Shown here: positions 25,004-34,073 of the stretch, piece after piece
Position numbering within the stretch: position 1 is the first letter of the stretch
Layout of the letters: the number at the start of each line of letters is the position of its first letter
Source of the DNA: Actinomycetospora endophytica
GTDB taxonomy: Bacteria > Actinomycetota > Actinomycetes > Mycobacteriales > Pseudonocardiaceae
DNA length: 64,000 nucleotides
Reading direction: 5' to 3'
Assembly (NCBI RefSeq): GCF_021026375.1
Contig: NZ_JAJNDB010000001.1
Coordinates: 682,001-746,000 of the forward strand
Notes under the pieces: model-generated
Seen by the model: only the letters and a program-made list of their open reading frames with translations
Told to the model about the DNA's origin: nothing
Databases searched by the model: none
Program-made: the position numbers and the translations under genes

Positions 25004-26296
25004 TCACTCGTTCGCCGCAGTCCGCGGGCCGGTGCCGTCGGACGACCCGGACGGGTCGGTGCCGGCCTCGCCGTCGTCGGGATCCTGGCCGCGGACCCGG
25101 CGCAGCAGCGACCAGGTCGGGCGCGTCGGCTCGGTGGGCGTCTTCGGGTTCGCGCCGCCCGGCACGTCCGACGGGTGCTCCTCGTCCGAGCGCGCCCGGG
25201 CGTCGATCTGCACGTTGATGTAGCGGGCGATCTCCGCCGCGACCGCGACCACGGGCACGGCGAGGAAGGCGCCGACGATCCCGGCGACGCTGGCCCCGCC
25301 GGTCACGGCGAGGATGACGACCGCGGCGTGCAGCCCCAGCCCGCGGCCCTGGACCAGCGGCTGGAGCAGGTTCCCCTCGATCTGCTGCACCGCGAGGATG
25401 AGGATCAGGACGACCAGGGCCTTCGTGAAGCCGCTGGAGACCAGGGCGATCAGTACCGAGAGCGCGCCCGCGGTGAGCGCCCCGACGATCGGGATGAACG
25501 CGCCGAAGAAGGTCAGCACCGCCAGCGGCAGCGCCAGCGGGACGCCGATGATCACCAGCCCGATGCCGATGCAGGCGGCGTCGATGAAGCCGACGATGGC
25601 CTGCGACCGGATGAAGCCGCCGAGGCGGTCCCAGGACCGGGAACCGACCTCCGCGAGGTGGGTGCCGGCCGACGCACCGACCTGGCGGCGCATCCACGGC
25701 AGGAAGCGGTAGCCGTCCTTGACGAACAGGAACGCCAGGACCAGGGCGAGCACGGCGTCGACGAGGCCGTTGGCGATCGTCGTGAGCCCGGTCAGCACGG
25801 TGCCGGCGATCGAGGTCGCGGAGCTCTGCAGCTGGTTGATCGCGCCCTGCACGACCTGGCCGATCTGGGTCTGACCGAGCCCGAACGTCGACGAGAGCCA
25901 GCGCTCGACGTCGTTCAGACCCGCCGTCGCGCCCCCGACGAGCTGCGGCACCTGCGCGACGACCTGCGGGGCGATCAGCGCGATCACCCCGCCGACGACC
26001 GCGAGCGCACCGATGACCACGATCAGCGCGGCGAGCAGCGGCGGGACGCGGTGCATCCGCATCCAGGTGGCCGGCGGCTCGAGGACCGTCGCGATGATCA
26101 GTCCGAGCAGCACCGGTAGCACGATCGACCACAGCTGGCCGATGACGACGCCGATCAGCGAGGCCCCGAGCGCGGTGAGGACCAGGCGCAGGCTCCAGCG
26201 GGCGGTCCACGCGAGGCCGTCGCCGATCAACTTGCCCCGGGTCTCGCGCCGCGCCGGCGGGTTGCCGCCGGGGACGGCGGGGTTCGGCTGCGTCAC
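25004..26296 (-). CDS. AI-2E family transporter (YdiK/PerM-like)
   Basis: This 430-aa membrane protein has about eight hydrophobic segments and the AI-2E exporter family layout: a two-helix hairpin (LPVLLGLIIATVLEPPATWM), a long amphipathic middle (VVQGAINQLQSSATSIAG), and the conserved core LVIIGVPLALPLAVLTFFGAFIPIVGALTAG followed by VVLILILAVQQIEGNLLQPLVQGRGLGLH. Members export autoinducer or ions in other bacteria; the substrate here is unknown. The C-terminus is a charged tail with DPDDGEAGTDPSGSSDGTG. It stands alone between two terminators. Confidence 0.9.
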   Translation of the reverse strand: MTQPNPAVPGGNPPARRETRGKLIGDGLAWTARWSLRLVLTALGASLIGVVIGQLWSIVLPVLLGLIIATVLEPPATWMRMHRVPPLLAALIVVIGALAVVGGVIALIAPQVVAQVPQLVGGATAGLNDVERWLSSTFGLGQTQIGQVVQGAINQLQSSATSIAGTVLTGLTTIANGLVDAVLALVLAFLFVKDGYRFLPWMRRQVGASAGTHLAEVGSRSWDRLGGFIRSQAIVGFIDAACIGIGLVIIGVPLALPLAVLTFFGAFIPIVGALTAGALSVLIALVSSGFTKALVVLILILAVQQIEGNLLQPLVQGRGLGLHAAVVILAVTGGASVAGIVGAFLAVPVVAVAAEIARYINVQIDARARSDEEHPSDVPGGANPKTPTEPTRPTWSLLRRVRGQDPDDGEAGTDPSGSSDGTGPRTAANE

Positions 26297-26368
26297 GTTC
26301 TCGTCCTTTTCGAGGAGCGCCCCGGGGCCGGTCAGCTGCGAGGTGGTCGAGTCGTACCCACCAGCGAT

Positions 26369-26407
26369 CGAAGGGCACCCCCGAATTCTTACCGGGGATG
26401 CCCTTCG
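26369..26407 (-). terminator. Terminator hairpin of icd
   Basis: CGAAGGGCACCCCCG (26369-26383) pairs with 26393-26407 with one mismatch and a 9-nt AT-richer loop. It lies about 20 bases downstream of the isocitrate dehydrogenase stop. Confidence 0.8.
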
Positions 26408-26429
26408 TCGCGTATCGGCCGCCGCTTCC

Positions 26430-27647
26430 TCAGCCGGCCATCGCCTTCTGCAGGCCCGCGTCGAGCGCGTCGAGGAACTCCTGGGTGCTCAGGTACGGCG
26501 CGTCCTTGGACACCAGCAGCGCCAGGTCCTTGGTCATCTGACCGCTCTCGACGGTGTTGATGCAGACGTCCTCGAGCTTCTGGGCGAAGTCGATGAGCGC
26601 GTCGTTGCCGTCCAGCCGGCCGCGCTGGGCGAGCCCGCGGGTCCAGGCGAAGATCGACGCGATCGGGTTCGTCGAGGTCTCCTTGCCCTGCTGGTGCTGA
26701 CGGAAGTGCCGCGTGACCGTGCCGTGGGCGGCCTCGGCCTCGACGGTGCCGTCGGGGGTCATGAGCACCGAGGTCATGAGGCCCAGCGAGCCGAAGCCCT
26801 GCGCGACGATGTCGGACTCGACGTCGCCGTCGTAGTTCTTGCAGGCCCAGACGTAGCCGCCCTCCCACTTGATGGCGGCGGCGACCATGTCGTCGATGAG
26901 GCGGTGCTCGTAGGTGAGCCCGGCCTTCTCGAAGTCGGCCTTGAACTCCGACTCGAAGATCTCCTCGAAGGTGTCGCGGAACATGCCGTCGTACGCCTTG
27001 AGGATGGTGTTCTTCGTCGACATGTAGACCGGGAAGCCGCGGTCGAGGCCGTAGCGCAGCGAGGCGCGGGCGAAGTCGACGATGGACTTCTTGTAGTTGT
27101 ACATCCCCAGCGCGACGCCGCCGTCCTCCGGGAAGTCGGCGACCTTGAACTCCCACGGCTCGGAGCCGTCCGCGGGGGTGTAGGTGATCGTGACCGTGCC
27201 CGGGCCGGGGACCTTGAAGTCCTGGGCGAGGTACTGGTCGGCGTGCGCGTGACGACCGACGACGATCGGCTTCGTCCAGTGCGGGACGTAGCGCGGGATG
27301 TTGGAACAGACGATCGGCTCGCGGAAGATCGTGCCGCCGAGGATGTTGCGGATCGTCCCGTTGGGCGAGCGGTACATCCGCTTGAGGCCGAACTCCTCGA
27401 CCCGGGCCTCGTCGGGAGTGATCGTCGCGCACTTGACGCCGACCCCGTGGCGCTTGATCGCGTTCGCCGCGTCGACCGTGATCTGGTCGTCGGTCTCGTC
27501 GCGCTTCTCGATCCCGAGGTCGTAGTACTCGAGATCGATGTCCAGGTACGGGTGGATCAGCTTGTCCTTGATGAACTGCCAGATGATCCGGGTCATCTCG
27601 TCGCCGTCGAGCTCGACGACGGTGCCCTCTACCTTGATCTTCGCCAC
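26430..27647 (-). CDS. icd: NADP-dependent isocitrate dehydrogenase (homodimeric)
   Basis: This 405-aa enzyme matches the eukaryote-like homodimeric IDH class: [13 protein letters not shown] at the start, [20 protein letters not shown] (substrate loop with the key Ser), [64 protein letters not shown] (metal Asp residues) and AAHGTVTRH (NADP binding). It oxidatively decarboxylates isocitrate in the TCA cycle. The start is GTG 27647 with GAGGAG upstream. It is divergent from the ABC1 kinase gene. Confidence 0.96.
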   Translation of the reverse strand: MAKIKVEGTVVELDGDEMTRIIWQFIKDKLIHPYLDIDLEYYDLGIEKRDETDDQITVDAANAIKRHGVGVKCATITPDEARVEEFGLKRMYRSPNGTIRNILGGTIFREPIVCSNIPRYVPHWTKPIVVGRHAHADQYLAQDFKVPGPGTVTITYTPADGSEPWEFKVADFPEDGGVALGMYNYKKSIVDFARASLRYGLDRGFPVYMSTKNTILKAYDGMFRDTFEEIFESEFKADFEKAGLTYEHRLIDDMVAAAIKWEGGYVWACKNYDGDVESDIVAQGFGSLGLMTSVLMTPDGTVEAEAAHGTVTRHFRQHQQGKETSTNPIASIFAWTRGLAQRGRLDGNDALIDFAQKLEDVCINTVESGQMTKDLALLVSKDAPYLSTQEFLDALDAGLQKAMAG

Positions 27648-27905
27648 GTCTGCGGGCTCTCCTCTCGCGCCGGGTCACGGCGCCGCACGGACACGGGGGC
27701 GCTCACCGGGGCCGGTTGCGGCGCCCGTGCGCTCCCACTTCGGTCACGCTATCAACGCCTCACCGGGGACGACGGGTCCGCGGGAGTCAGCCGGATCACC
27801 GGTCCAGGGCACCCGGTATCGGCATCCTTCCGGGTGCAGTGACTCTGGCATTCTTCGCATCCGCTGCGGCCACCCGCCCGGCGCGACGCGGAGGTGAGCG
27901 AGCCG

Positions 27906-29273
27906 ATGAGCGACGACCGGACGGACACGGGCGCGACCCGGGGCACCGCGCGACGCACCGGACGGCTGGCGATGCTCCCGCTGGGAGCGGCGGGTCGCTC
28001 GGTCGCGGGGTGGGGCCGCCGGGCCCTGGGCGGCGATCCCGAGGCGCTGAGCCGGGAGGCGCTGGCCCGCAACTCCGACCAGCTCTTCGCCGTGCTCGGC
28101 CAGCTCAAGGGCGGGGCGATGAAGCTCGGCCAGACCCTCGCGGTGTTCGAGACGATGATGCCGGCGGAGGTCGCGGAGCCGTACCGCGAGGCGCTCACCC
28201 GGCTGCAGACCACCGGCGAACCGATGCCCGCCGCGACCGTGCACCGGGTCCTCGCCGAGCAGCTCGGGCGGGGGTGGCGCTCGCGCTTCGCCGCGTTCGA
28301 CGACGAGCCCGCCGGCGTCGCGAGCCTCGGCCAGGTCCACCGGGCGACGTGGGCCGACGGCCGCGACGTCGCCGTGAAGATCCAGTACCCGGGCGCGGAG
28401 GCGGCGCTGCGCTCGGACCTCTCCGTGCTGCGGCGCACGTCCTGGCTGCTGACGCGGCTCCTGCCCGGACTCGACGCCCGGGCCCTGCTCGACGAGATCT
28501 CCGACCGGACGGCCGCGGAGCTCGACTACCGCCGGGAGGCCGACCACCAGCGCGCGCACGCCGCCGCGCTCGCCGGCGATCCCGAGGTGTGCGTCCCGGC
28601 CGTCGTGGCGTCCTCGCCCGCGGTCCTCGTCTCGGAGTGGCTCGACGGCGTCCCGCTCTCGCGCTGGAGCCTGCGGCCGGCGACCGACGCCGACGACCAG
28701 GCCGAGCGGGACCGGGTGGCCGGCGCACTGGTGGAGCTGCTGTTCTCCAGCCCGGCCCGGGTCGGGCTGCTGCACGCCGACCCCCACCCCGGCAACGTGC
28801 TGGTGCTCCGCGACGGCCGGGTCGGGCTCGTCGACTTCGGCGCGGTGGCCGAACTGCCGGACGGCGTGCCGGCCGTCCTCGGACGGCTGATGCGCATGCT
28901 CGCCGACGACGACCCCGGCGTCACGACGGCGGCCCGCGAGGCCGGCTTCCTGACCGGTGAGACCGGGGACGAGGACATCGCCGCCTGGGTCGGCGGCCTG
29001 GCGGATCCGTTGAAGGGCGAGACGTTCCACTTCACCGAGGCGTGGATGCGCCGCCAGGGCCACCGGATCGTGTCGCCGTTCGGCGCGGCCCATCGCGGCA
29101 CCGGTCGCTCGCTGGACCTGCCCGCGCACTGGATGTCGCTGCTGCGGGTGACCGGCGGGTGGATGAGCGTGCTGTCCCGGCTCGACGTGACGGTCCCGGC
29201 GCGCGGCTGCGCCGAGGAGTGGGTGGCCGGGTTCGCGGACCCGGTCAGCGACTCGCCAGCGGCCCGCCGGTGA
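27906..29273 (+). CDS. ABC1/UbiB family atypical kinase
   Basis: This 455-aa protein has the signature of the ABC1 family: the N-terminal KxGQ motif (KLGQ, 73-76), the Ala-rich nucleotide loop (GVASLGQVHRA), VAVKIQYPGAE with the Lys, AAELDYRREADHQRA, LLHADPHPGNVLV and LVDFGAVAEL. Such proteins bind ATP and support quinone biosynthesis or lipid homeostasis in other organisms. ATG 27906 is favoured by a GGAGGTGAG ten bases upstream; GTG 27894 is the alternative. Its last 29 bases overlap the convergent DUF3017 gene. Confidence 0.9.
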   Translation: MSDDRTDTGATRGTARRTGRLAMLPLGAAGRSVAGWGRRALGGDPEALSREALARNSDQLFAVLGQLKGGAMKLGQTLAVFETMMPAEVAEPYREALTRLQTTGEPMPAATVHRVLAEQLGRGWRSRFAAFDDEPAGVASLGQVHRATWADGRDVAVKIQYPGAEAALRSDLSVLRRTSWLLTRLLPGLDARALLDEISDRTAAELDYRREADHQRAHAAALAGDPEVCVPAVVASSPAVLVSEWLDGVPLSRWSLRPATDADDQAERDRVAGALVELLFSSPARVGLLHADPHPGNVLVLRDGRVGLVDFGAVAELPDGVPAVLGRLMRMLADDDPGVTTAAREAGFLTGETGDEDIAAWVGGLADPLKGETFHFTEAWMRRQGHRIVSPFGAAHRGTGRSLDLPAHWMSLLRVTGGWMSVLSRLDVTVPARGCAEEWVAGFADPVSDSPAARR

Positions 29274-29817
29274 TCGTCAGCGACACGAGGATGACGATCA
29301 GGCCGAACAGGGTGTAGGTCAGGACGTCGACCCGGCGGGGACGCACCGCCAGCAGTCCGGCGACGCGGTCGGTCAGCGAGGCCCGCAGCGCCGCGGCGAG
29401 CAGCAGCGCGACCCCCAGCTCCGTCGTGCCCTCGCGCCAGTGCTGCAGCCCGATCCGGACGAACGCGATCGCGACGACCACCAGGACCGCGGTGAGCGGC
29501 GCCTGGGCCCGCACGCGGCGCCCGAGGGCCCGCGCATAGTACGCGGCGGTGCGGGGTTCGCGGGCGTGGCGGCCCGCTCCGGGGCGCCCGCCGTCGGTCT
29601 CCGGGAGCACCGTCGTCGGGAGCGCGCCGGTGGTCGGGCCGGGCTCGGTCGCGGCCGGGCCGGTCGTGGCCGGGCCGCTCGTGGCCAGGCCGCTCGTGGC
29701 CGGGCCGGTCGTGGCCGGGCCGGTCGTGGCCGGGACCGGGTCGGTCGTCGTCGGGCCGGGGTCGGCCGTCGTCGGGCCGGGGTCGGCCGTCGTCGCGGGG
29801 TCGTCCGGGGCCGTCAC
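29245..29817 (-). CDS. DUF3017 membrane protein with Pro/Thr repeat N-terminus
   Basis: This 190-aa protein has a low-complexity N-terminal half made of ATTGP/ADPGP-type repeats, followed by a DUF3017-like domain with three hydrophobic segments (LTAVLVVVAIAFVRIGLQHW, LGVALLLAAALRASL, VLTYTLFGLIVILVSLTI). The gene directly follows folD, as DUF3017 does in mycobacteria (Rv3355c after Rv3356c). GTG 29817 lies 4 bases after the folD stop, so translation is likely coupled. Function is unknown. Its end runs 29 bases into the opposite-strand ABC1 gene. Confidence 0.82.
   Translation of the reverse strand: MTAPDDPATTADPGPTTADPGPTTTDPVPATTGPATTGPATSGLATSGPATTGPAATEPGPTTGALPTTVLPETDGGRPGAGRHAREPRTAAYYARALGRRVRAQAPLTAVLVVVAIAFVRIGLQHWREGTTELGVALLLAAALRASLTDRVAGLLAVRPRRVDVLTYTLFGLIVILVSLTITGGPLASR
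29651..29740. repeat. 15-bp tandem repeats in the DUF3017 gene
   Basis: Six 15-bp units of the type GTGGCCGGGCCGGTC lie head to tail with small variations, encoding (GPATT)n-like pentapeptides. Directly after them a second set of 21-bp units (29741-29800) encodes DPGPTTA. Such arrays vary in copy number by slippage. Confidence 0.85.
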
Positions 29818-29821
29818 ACGA

Positions 29822-30694
29822 TCACTGTCCGCTCCCGAGCAGCGCCTCCGCCCGCTCGACCACGTTGGTCAGCAGCATTGCCCGGGTCATCGGGCCGACG
29901 CCGCCGGGGTTCGGGGCCACGAAGCCGGCGACCTCGCGGACGTCCTCGGCGACGTCACCGAGGATGCCGTCCGGGCCGCGGGAGACGCCGACGTCGAGCA
30001 CCGCGGCACCCGGCTTGACCATGTCCGCCGTGACCATCCCGGGCACCCCGGCGGCGGCGACCACGATGTCCGCGGCCCGGATCTCGTCGGCCACGTCGCG
30101 GGTGCCGGTGTGGCAGAGGGTCGGGGTCGCGTTCTCGCTGCGCCGGGTCAGCAGCAGGCCGAGCGGGCGCCCGACCGTGATGCCACGGCCGAGCACCGCC
30201 ACCTTCGCGCCGTCGAGGGGCACGTCGTAGCGGCGCAGCAGCTCGACGATGCCGCGCGGGGTGCACGGCAGCGGCGCGGGCTCGTTGAGGACCAGCCGGC
30301 CGAGGTTGGTCGGGTGCAGCCCGTCGGCGTCCTTGTCGGGGTCGACCCGCTCGAGCACCGCGTTGGCGTCCAGGCCCTTCGGGAGCGGCAGCTGCACGAT
30401 GTAGCCGGTGCAGGCCGGGTCGGCGTTGAGCTCGTCGACGGCCCGCTCGACGTCGGCCTGGGTGGCGTCGGCGGGCAGGTCACGGCGGATCGACGTGATG
30501 CCCACCTTGGCGCAGTCGCGGTGCTTGGCCCGCACGTACGACTGCGAGCCGGGGTCCTCCCCGACGAGCACCGTCCCCAGGCCCGGGGCACGGCCCGACG
30601 CCGCGAGCTTCGCGACCCGCTCCGTGAGCTCGGCGATGATGGTCGCGAGGGTGGCCTTGCCGTCCAGGATCGTCGCGGTCACGTCGCCCATCAT
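29822..30694 (-). CDS. folD: Bifunctional methylenetetrahydrofolate dehydrogenase/cyclohydrolase
   Basis: This 290-aa enzyme shows the FolD signatures: [25 protein letters not shown] (with the catalytic YxxxK), [56 protein letters not shown] (NADP site) and [15 protein letters not shown]. It interconverts 5,10-methylene- and 10-formyl-tetrahydrofolate, which supplies PurN and PurH. ATG 30694 overlaps the upstream stop (ATGA); ATG 30691 or GTG 30682 are alternatives that trim a few residues. It is part of an overlapping minus-strand run: membrane protein, channel, folD, DUF3017. Confidence 0.94.
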   Translation of the reverse strand: MMGDVTATILDGKATLATIIAELTERVAKLAASGRAPGLGTVLVGEDPGSQSYVRAKHRDCAKVGITSIRRDLPADATQADVERAVDELNADPACTGYIVQLPLPKGLDANAVLERVDPDKDADGLHPTNLGRLVLNEPAPLPCTPRGIVELLRRYDVPLDGAKVAVLGRGITVGRPLGLLLTRRSENATPTLCHTGTRDVADEIRAADIVVAAAGVPGMVTADMVKPGAAVLDVGVSRGPDGILGDVAEDVREVAGFVAPNPGGVGPMTRAMLLTNVVERAEALLGSGQ

Positions 30695-32616
30695 CGCGCG
30701 CCGGGTCCGCTCGTGTCCCGGGTGCTTCCCACCGGGGCCGCGCGCGAGCGCGCCAGCACCTCCAGGAGCTCCTCGTCCGGGCCCACGAGGAAGGCCTCGT
30801 CGCCGGCCGCGAAGCGCGTGTCGCGGCGTGGCGGGTGCTCCAGCGGTGCGGTGGGGTGGACGGCCCCGTCGTCGGGCCGGGGCGCGCGGCGCAGCCCGAC
30901 GACCCGGGTGCGCAGCGACAGGTCGCGCATCGCCAGCCCGTCGAGCGCGCTGCCCCGCTCGACCCGCAGCCGGCCGAGCAGGAACGCCTGGCCATGGACC
31001 GGGAACGTCCCCAGCACGTCGAGCCCGAGCGCGGCGCCCACGAACCACGGCGCGGCCAGCTCGACGATCGATCGCACCGACCCGAACCCGAACCGGCGCG
31101 CCACGGTGCGGGCGAGCTCGCGGTCGAACAGCCGCAGCACGACCGGGACGTCCTCGCGGCCCTCGCCGAGCAGGTCGCGCACCGCCAGCCCGGTCTCGAT
31201 GTTCGCCATGTCGTCGCTGGTGGTCACGGCGACCGCGGCCGCCTGCCCGACCCGGGCGTCGCGCAGCGGGGTCGCCGTCGTCGCGTCGCCGAACACCACG
31301 GGGATCCCGAGCGCGCGGGCCCGGGGCAGGTGGCGGTTCGCCGGGTCGGACTCCACGACGACGACGTCGCGGCCCCGGCTCCGCAGGGCCTCGGCCACCG
31401 ACACCCCGACCGCGCCCAGCCCGATGATCACCACGTGGCCCACCGACGCCGACGCCGCGCGCCGCCCGGCGGTGCTCGCGAGGCGACGGCTGATGAGCAT
31501 GTCGGTGAAGTACGCGATGGGGATCGCGGTCGTCACGATCCCGGCGAGCATCAGGAACACCGCCCACAGGCGCAGCCACACCGCCTGCTCGGCGAAGCTG
31601 TAGTCGCCGAAGCCCACGGTGGCGACCGACTCCACCGTGAAGTACAGCGCATCGACCGGGCCGAGTCCGTGGCCGTCGGGGTAGCGGTACCCGAGCGAGA
31701 TCACGACGGTGGAGACCACGAGCAGGCCCACCAGCGCGGCGAGCGCCCAGCGCAGCCCGCGGTCGGACTCCCGGCCGAGGGCGACGGCCGCCGCGACGGT
31801 GCGCTGGAGGGTTCCCGCGCGGCCGTGCGTGGCCTCGGGGTCGTAGCCCCCGCCGCGCCGGGTCCTGGCGCGCCGACGGGGCGCCGCGACGGTGGTCGCC
31901 ACGCCGGCCTCGGCCAGCTCGTCGTCGGTCCCGAGCACCGTCACCCGATCCCCGTCGTCGACCCGCTGGTCGCGGCTCGGGCACAGGTGGGTCGTCCCCT
32001 CGGCCGTCCCGCTGACCGCGAGCGGGGCGAGGTCGCCGTAGAGGGCCCGCAGGGTCGCGGGGGCGCGCGCGGTGGTGGCGGCCGCGACGAACCGGGTCCC
32101 CGCGACGTCGAGCGCGTGGACGGGGCTGCGCAGGCAGGCCTCGACGAGGGCCGGGGTGACGAGCGCGGCGACGTCGAGCACCGCGCCGGGTCCCGGGTCG
32201 TCGGCGACCGCACGCCCGATCGCGGCGTTGCCGAGCGAGGTGACGACCCGGACGTCCGGGTGCCGCTCCCGGACGTGCAGGGCCACGTGGAGGTTGCGCA
32301 GCTCGCCCTGGGCCCCGCCCATGACGCAGACCACCGCCCGGGCGCCCTCCAGCCCGGCCTCGTCGAGGCTGCCGGGCAGCGCGGGGTCGGCCTCGATGAG
32401 CGGCACACCCCAGGTCGCCAGGAGCCGCACGCCGCGACCGTGCTCGCGGGCGTCGTCGACGACCACGACGGGCTCGCCGCGGTGGTGCAGCTGCTCGACG
32501 ATCCGCAGCCCGAGGCCGCCGAGCCCGCAGACGATCACGTGGGTGCGGCGCGCCGGGTCGAGGTTCGTGTCGTCCGGTGTCCTGTCCGTCCGGCGGACGG
32601 GACGGTCAGTGGTCAT
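30691..32616 (-). CDS. Two-TM potassium channel flanked by two RCK (TrkA-N) regions
   Basis: This 641-aa protein begins with an RCK/TrkA-N Rossmann domain ([17 protein letters not shown], 28-43) and a TrkA-C-like segment (to about 240), then a two-TM pore module: TM about 289-309, pore helix with selectivity filter TVGFGD (333-338), TM about 349-370. A second RCK domain follows ([17 protein letters not shown], from 395) with its own TrkA-C part. The filter predicts K+ selectivity. Having an RCK unit both before and after the pore in one chain is unlike the common MthK order. It overlaps the upstream membrane gene by 11 nt and folD by 4 nt. Confidence 0.88.
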   Translation of the reverse strand: MTTDRPVRRTDRTPDDTNLDPARRTHVIVCGLGGLGLRIVEQLHHRGEPVVVVDDAREHGRGVRLLATWGVPLIEADPALPGSLDEAGLEGARAVVCVMGGAQGELRNLHVALHVRERHPDVRVVTSLGNAAIGRAVADDPGPGAVLDVAALVTPALVEACLRSPVHALDVAGTRFVAAATTARAPATLRALYGDLAPLAVSGTAEGTTHLCPSRDQRVDDGDRVTVLGTDDELAEAGVATTVAAPRRRARTRRGGGYDPEATHGRAGTLQRTVAAAVALGRESDRGLRWALAALVGLLVVSTVVISLGYRYPDGHGLGPVDALYFTVESVATVGFGDYSFAEQAVWLRLWAVFLMLAGIVTTAIPIAYFTDMLISRRLASTAGRRAASASVGHVVIIGLGAVGVSVAEALRSRGRDVVVVESDPANRHLPRARALGIPVVFGDATTATPLRDARVGQAAAVAVTTSDDMANIETGLAVRDLLGEGREDVPVVLRLFDRELARTVARRFGFGSVRSIVELAAPWFVGAALGLDVLGTFPVHGQAFLLGRLRVERGSALDGLAMRDLSLRTRVVGLRRAPRPDDGAVHPTAPLEHPPRRDTRFAAGDEAFLVGPDEELLEVLARSRAAPVGSTRDTSGPGAR

Positions 32617-33172
32617 CGTGGGCGAGCCCGGCGTCGACGCCGGCGACCGTGGCGGCGTAGACGGCGTGCTGGGCGACGCTGACCGTGAGCAGACGCGGCC
32701 CCCACCGCCAGGGCGCGGGGGTCTCGCCGAGGAGCGGGAACAGGCTCAGGGCCATCGTCTGGCACCCGACGAAGAACACCAGACCGGCGGCGGGCTCGCC
32801 CCCGAGTCGGTGTCGCAGCTCCGCGTGGGCGGCGCCCACGGCCGAGCCGTACCCCCAGTGGACCAGCCAGAACAGGGCCCGGCGGCCGCGCGGACCCCGT
32901 GGCGCCCAGCCGGACAGGCGGCGCAGGACGGCGGACGCGGCCACCACGACGTGGTCGGAGTCGTCGTAGTCCAGGATCTCGGTGATATCCCTGGAGGACA
33001 AACCGCGGCGCCTGGCGTGCACCTCGCGATAAGCCCGACCGGAGATCGTCATCGCGGCGGTGCCGGCCGCGCCCGCGAGCACCCCTCCAAGTAGGCGGCG
33101 ACTCACCCGAACGGCCCTGCCCGATCGGGCGGTGATTCGGGGGACGAACAGGACCGGGGCGGAGCGCTCCAT
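32606..33172 (-). CDS. Small membrane protein of unknown function
   Basis: This protein of about 188 aa has three or four hydrophobic segments (LLGGVLAGAAGTAAMTI, ALFWLVHWGYGSAVGAAHA, GLVFFVGCQTMALSLFPLL, LLTVSVAQHAVYAATVAGV). It resembles uncharacterised actinobacterial DUF1440-like proteins only loosely, so no function is given. ATG 33172 is taken; GTG 33106 at the start of the first hydrophobic stretch is possible. It overlaps the channel gene by 11 nt, implying one transcript and perhaps a functional tie to the channel. Confidence 0.7.
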   Translation of the reverse strand: MERSAPVLFVPRITARSGRAVRVSRRLLGGVLAGAAGTAAMTISGRAYREVHARRRGLSSRDITEILDYDDSDHVVVAASAVLRRLSGWAPRGPRGRRALFWLVHWGYGSAVGAAHAELRHRLGGEPAAGLVFFVGCQTMALSLFPLLGETPAPWRWGPRLLTVSVAQHAVYAATVAGVDAGLAHDDH

Positions 33173-33188
33173 GGCTGTTGAGCATGCC

Positions 33189-33200
33189 TGAACCGGTTCA
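33189..33200. promoter_or_regulatory. TGAACCGGTTCA palindrome in divergent gap
   Basis: A perfect 12-bp palindrome lies 17 bases upstream of the membrane-protein start and 156 bases upstream of the acetate transporter. It could be an operator, but it is short and no regulator is adjacent. Confidence 0.3.
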
Positions 33201-33355
33201 CGATCCGTACTGACGGGAGTCGTACCCCTACGGTCGGTCGGTTCCCTGTACCTCGTGCGAGAGATCACACTCACAGGAGTCAGCGGACGCCCCACCTGCC
33301 CAGCCACGACGACGTCGTGCTGGGAGTCCGCCCGAAACGGCACGAAGGAGTGGCG

Positions 33356-34024
33356 ATGACCACAATTGACGAGAGTACCGGGGCTCACGCCGCCGAGGCC
33401 AAGGCCGCGGATCAGGCAGCCGCGGATGCCGCCGCGGCGGCCGCGAACCCCGCGCTGGTCGGCGTCCCGACGTTCGTCATCGGGTCGGTCGCTCTCGGTC
33501 TCTACCTGATCGGGTTCACCGGCTCGTCGACCAACGCGGCGATCGGCATGGTCCCGATCCTGATCCTGTGCACCGGCGTCGGCCAGGTCATCGCGACGGT
33601 CTGGGCGATCCGCACCGGGGCCGGCCCGGTGGCGGCGATCTTCGGGATCTTCGCCGGGTTCTGGCTGAGCTTCTCCGCGCTGGTGCTCGGGCTCGGCCAC
33701 AACTGGTTCGGGGACGCCACCGCGACCGGGGCGGCCACCGCGGCCCAGGAGACGTTCCTGCTCACCTGGCTGATCGGCATCGTCATCCTCACGCTGGCGT
33801 CGCTGCGCCTGCCGTCGGTGTTCACGCTGCTGTTCGTGCTGGTCGACCTCGCACTGCTGCTCGTGCTGCTCGGCACGGCCGCGGGCTCGACGGGTCTGCT
33901 CTTCGGCGGCGGCATCGCGGTCTTCGCGTTCACGCTCGTCGGCGTCTACCTGTTCTTCGACGCGCTGAGCCAGGCGAGCGGCGGCGGCGCACTGCCGCTG
34001 GGGAAGCCGCTGATCGGCGGCTGA
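33356..34024 (+). CDS. Acetate uptake transporter (GPR1/FUN34/YaaH family)
   Basis: This 222-aa protein starts with an Ala-rich polar segment, then the family hallmark NPALVG (the NPA motif) and six hydrophobic helices, including FVIGSVALGLYLIGFTG, MVPILILCTGVGQVIATVWA and GIFAGFWLSFSALVLGL. This matches SatP-like acetate/succinate channels. ATG 33356 has an AAGGAG (33345-33350) at 5-nt spacing. It stands alone, convergent with dnaE2. Confidence 0.88.
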   Translation: MTTIDESTGAHAAEAKAADQAAADAAAAAANPALVGVPTFVIGSVALGLYLIGFTGSSTNAAIGMVPILILCTGVGQVIATVWAIRTGAGPVAAIFGIFAGFWLSFSALVLGLGHNWFGDATATGAATAAQETFLLTWLIGIVILTLASLRLPSVFTLLFVLVDLALLLVLLGTAAGSTGLLFGGGIAVFAFTLVGVYLFFDALSQASGGGALPLGKPLIGG

Positions 34025-34073
34025 TCTCCGCGTGAGGCACCCCTCTCAGTGTTCCAAACGCCTGTCCGGTTCC

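Noticed and set aside
29651-29800. Regular short repeats that might be read as a CRISPR-like array.
   Set aside because: The units are contiguous without spacers, lie inside a coding frame and have no cas genes nearby.
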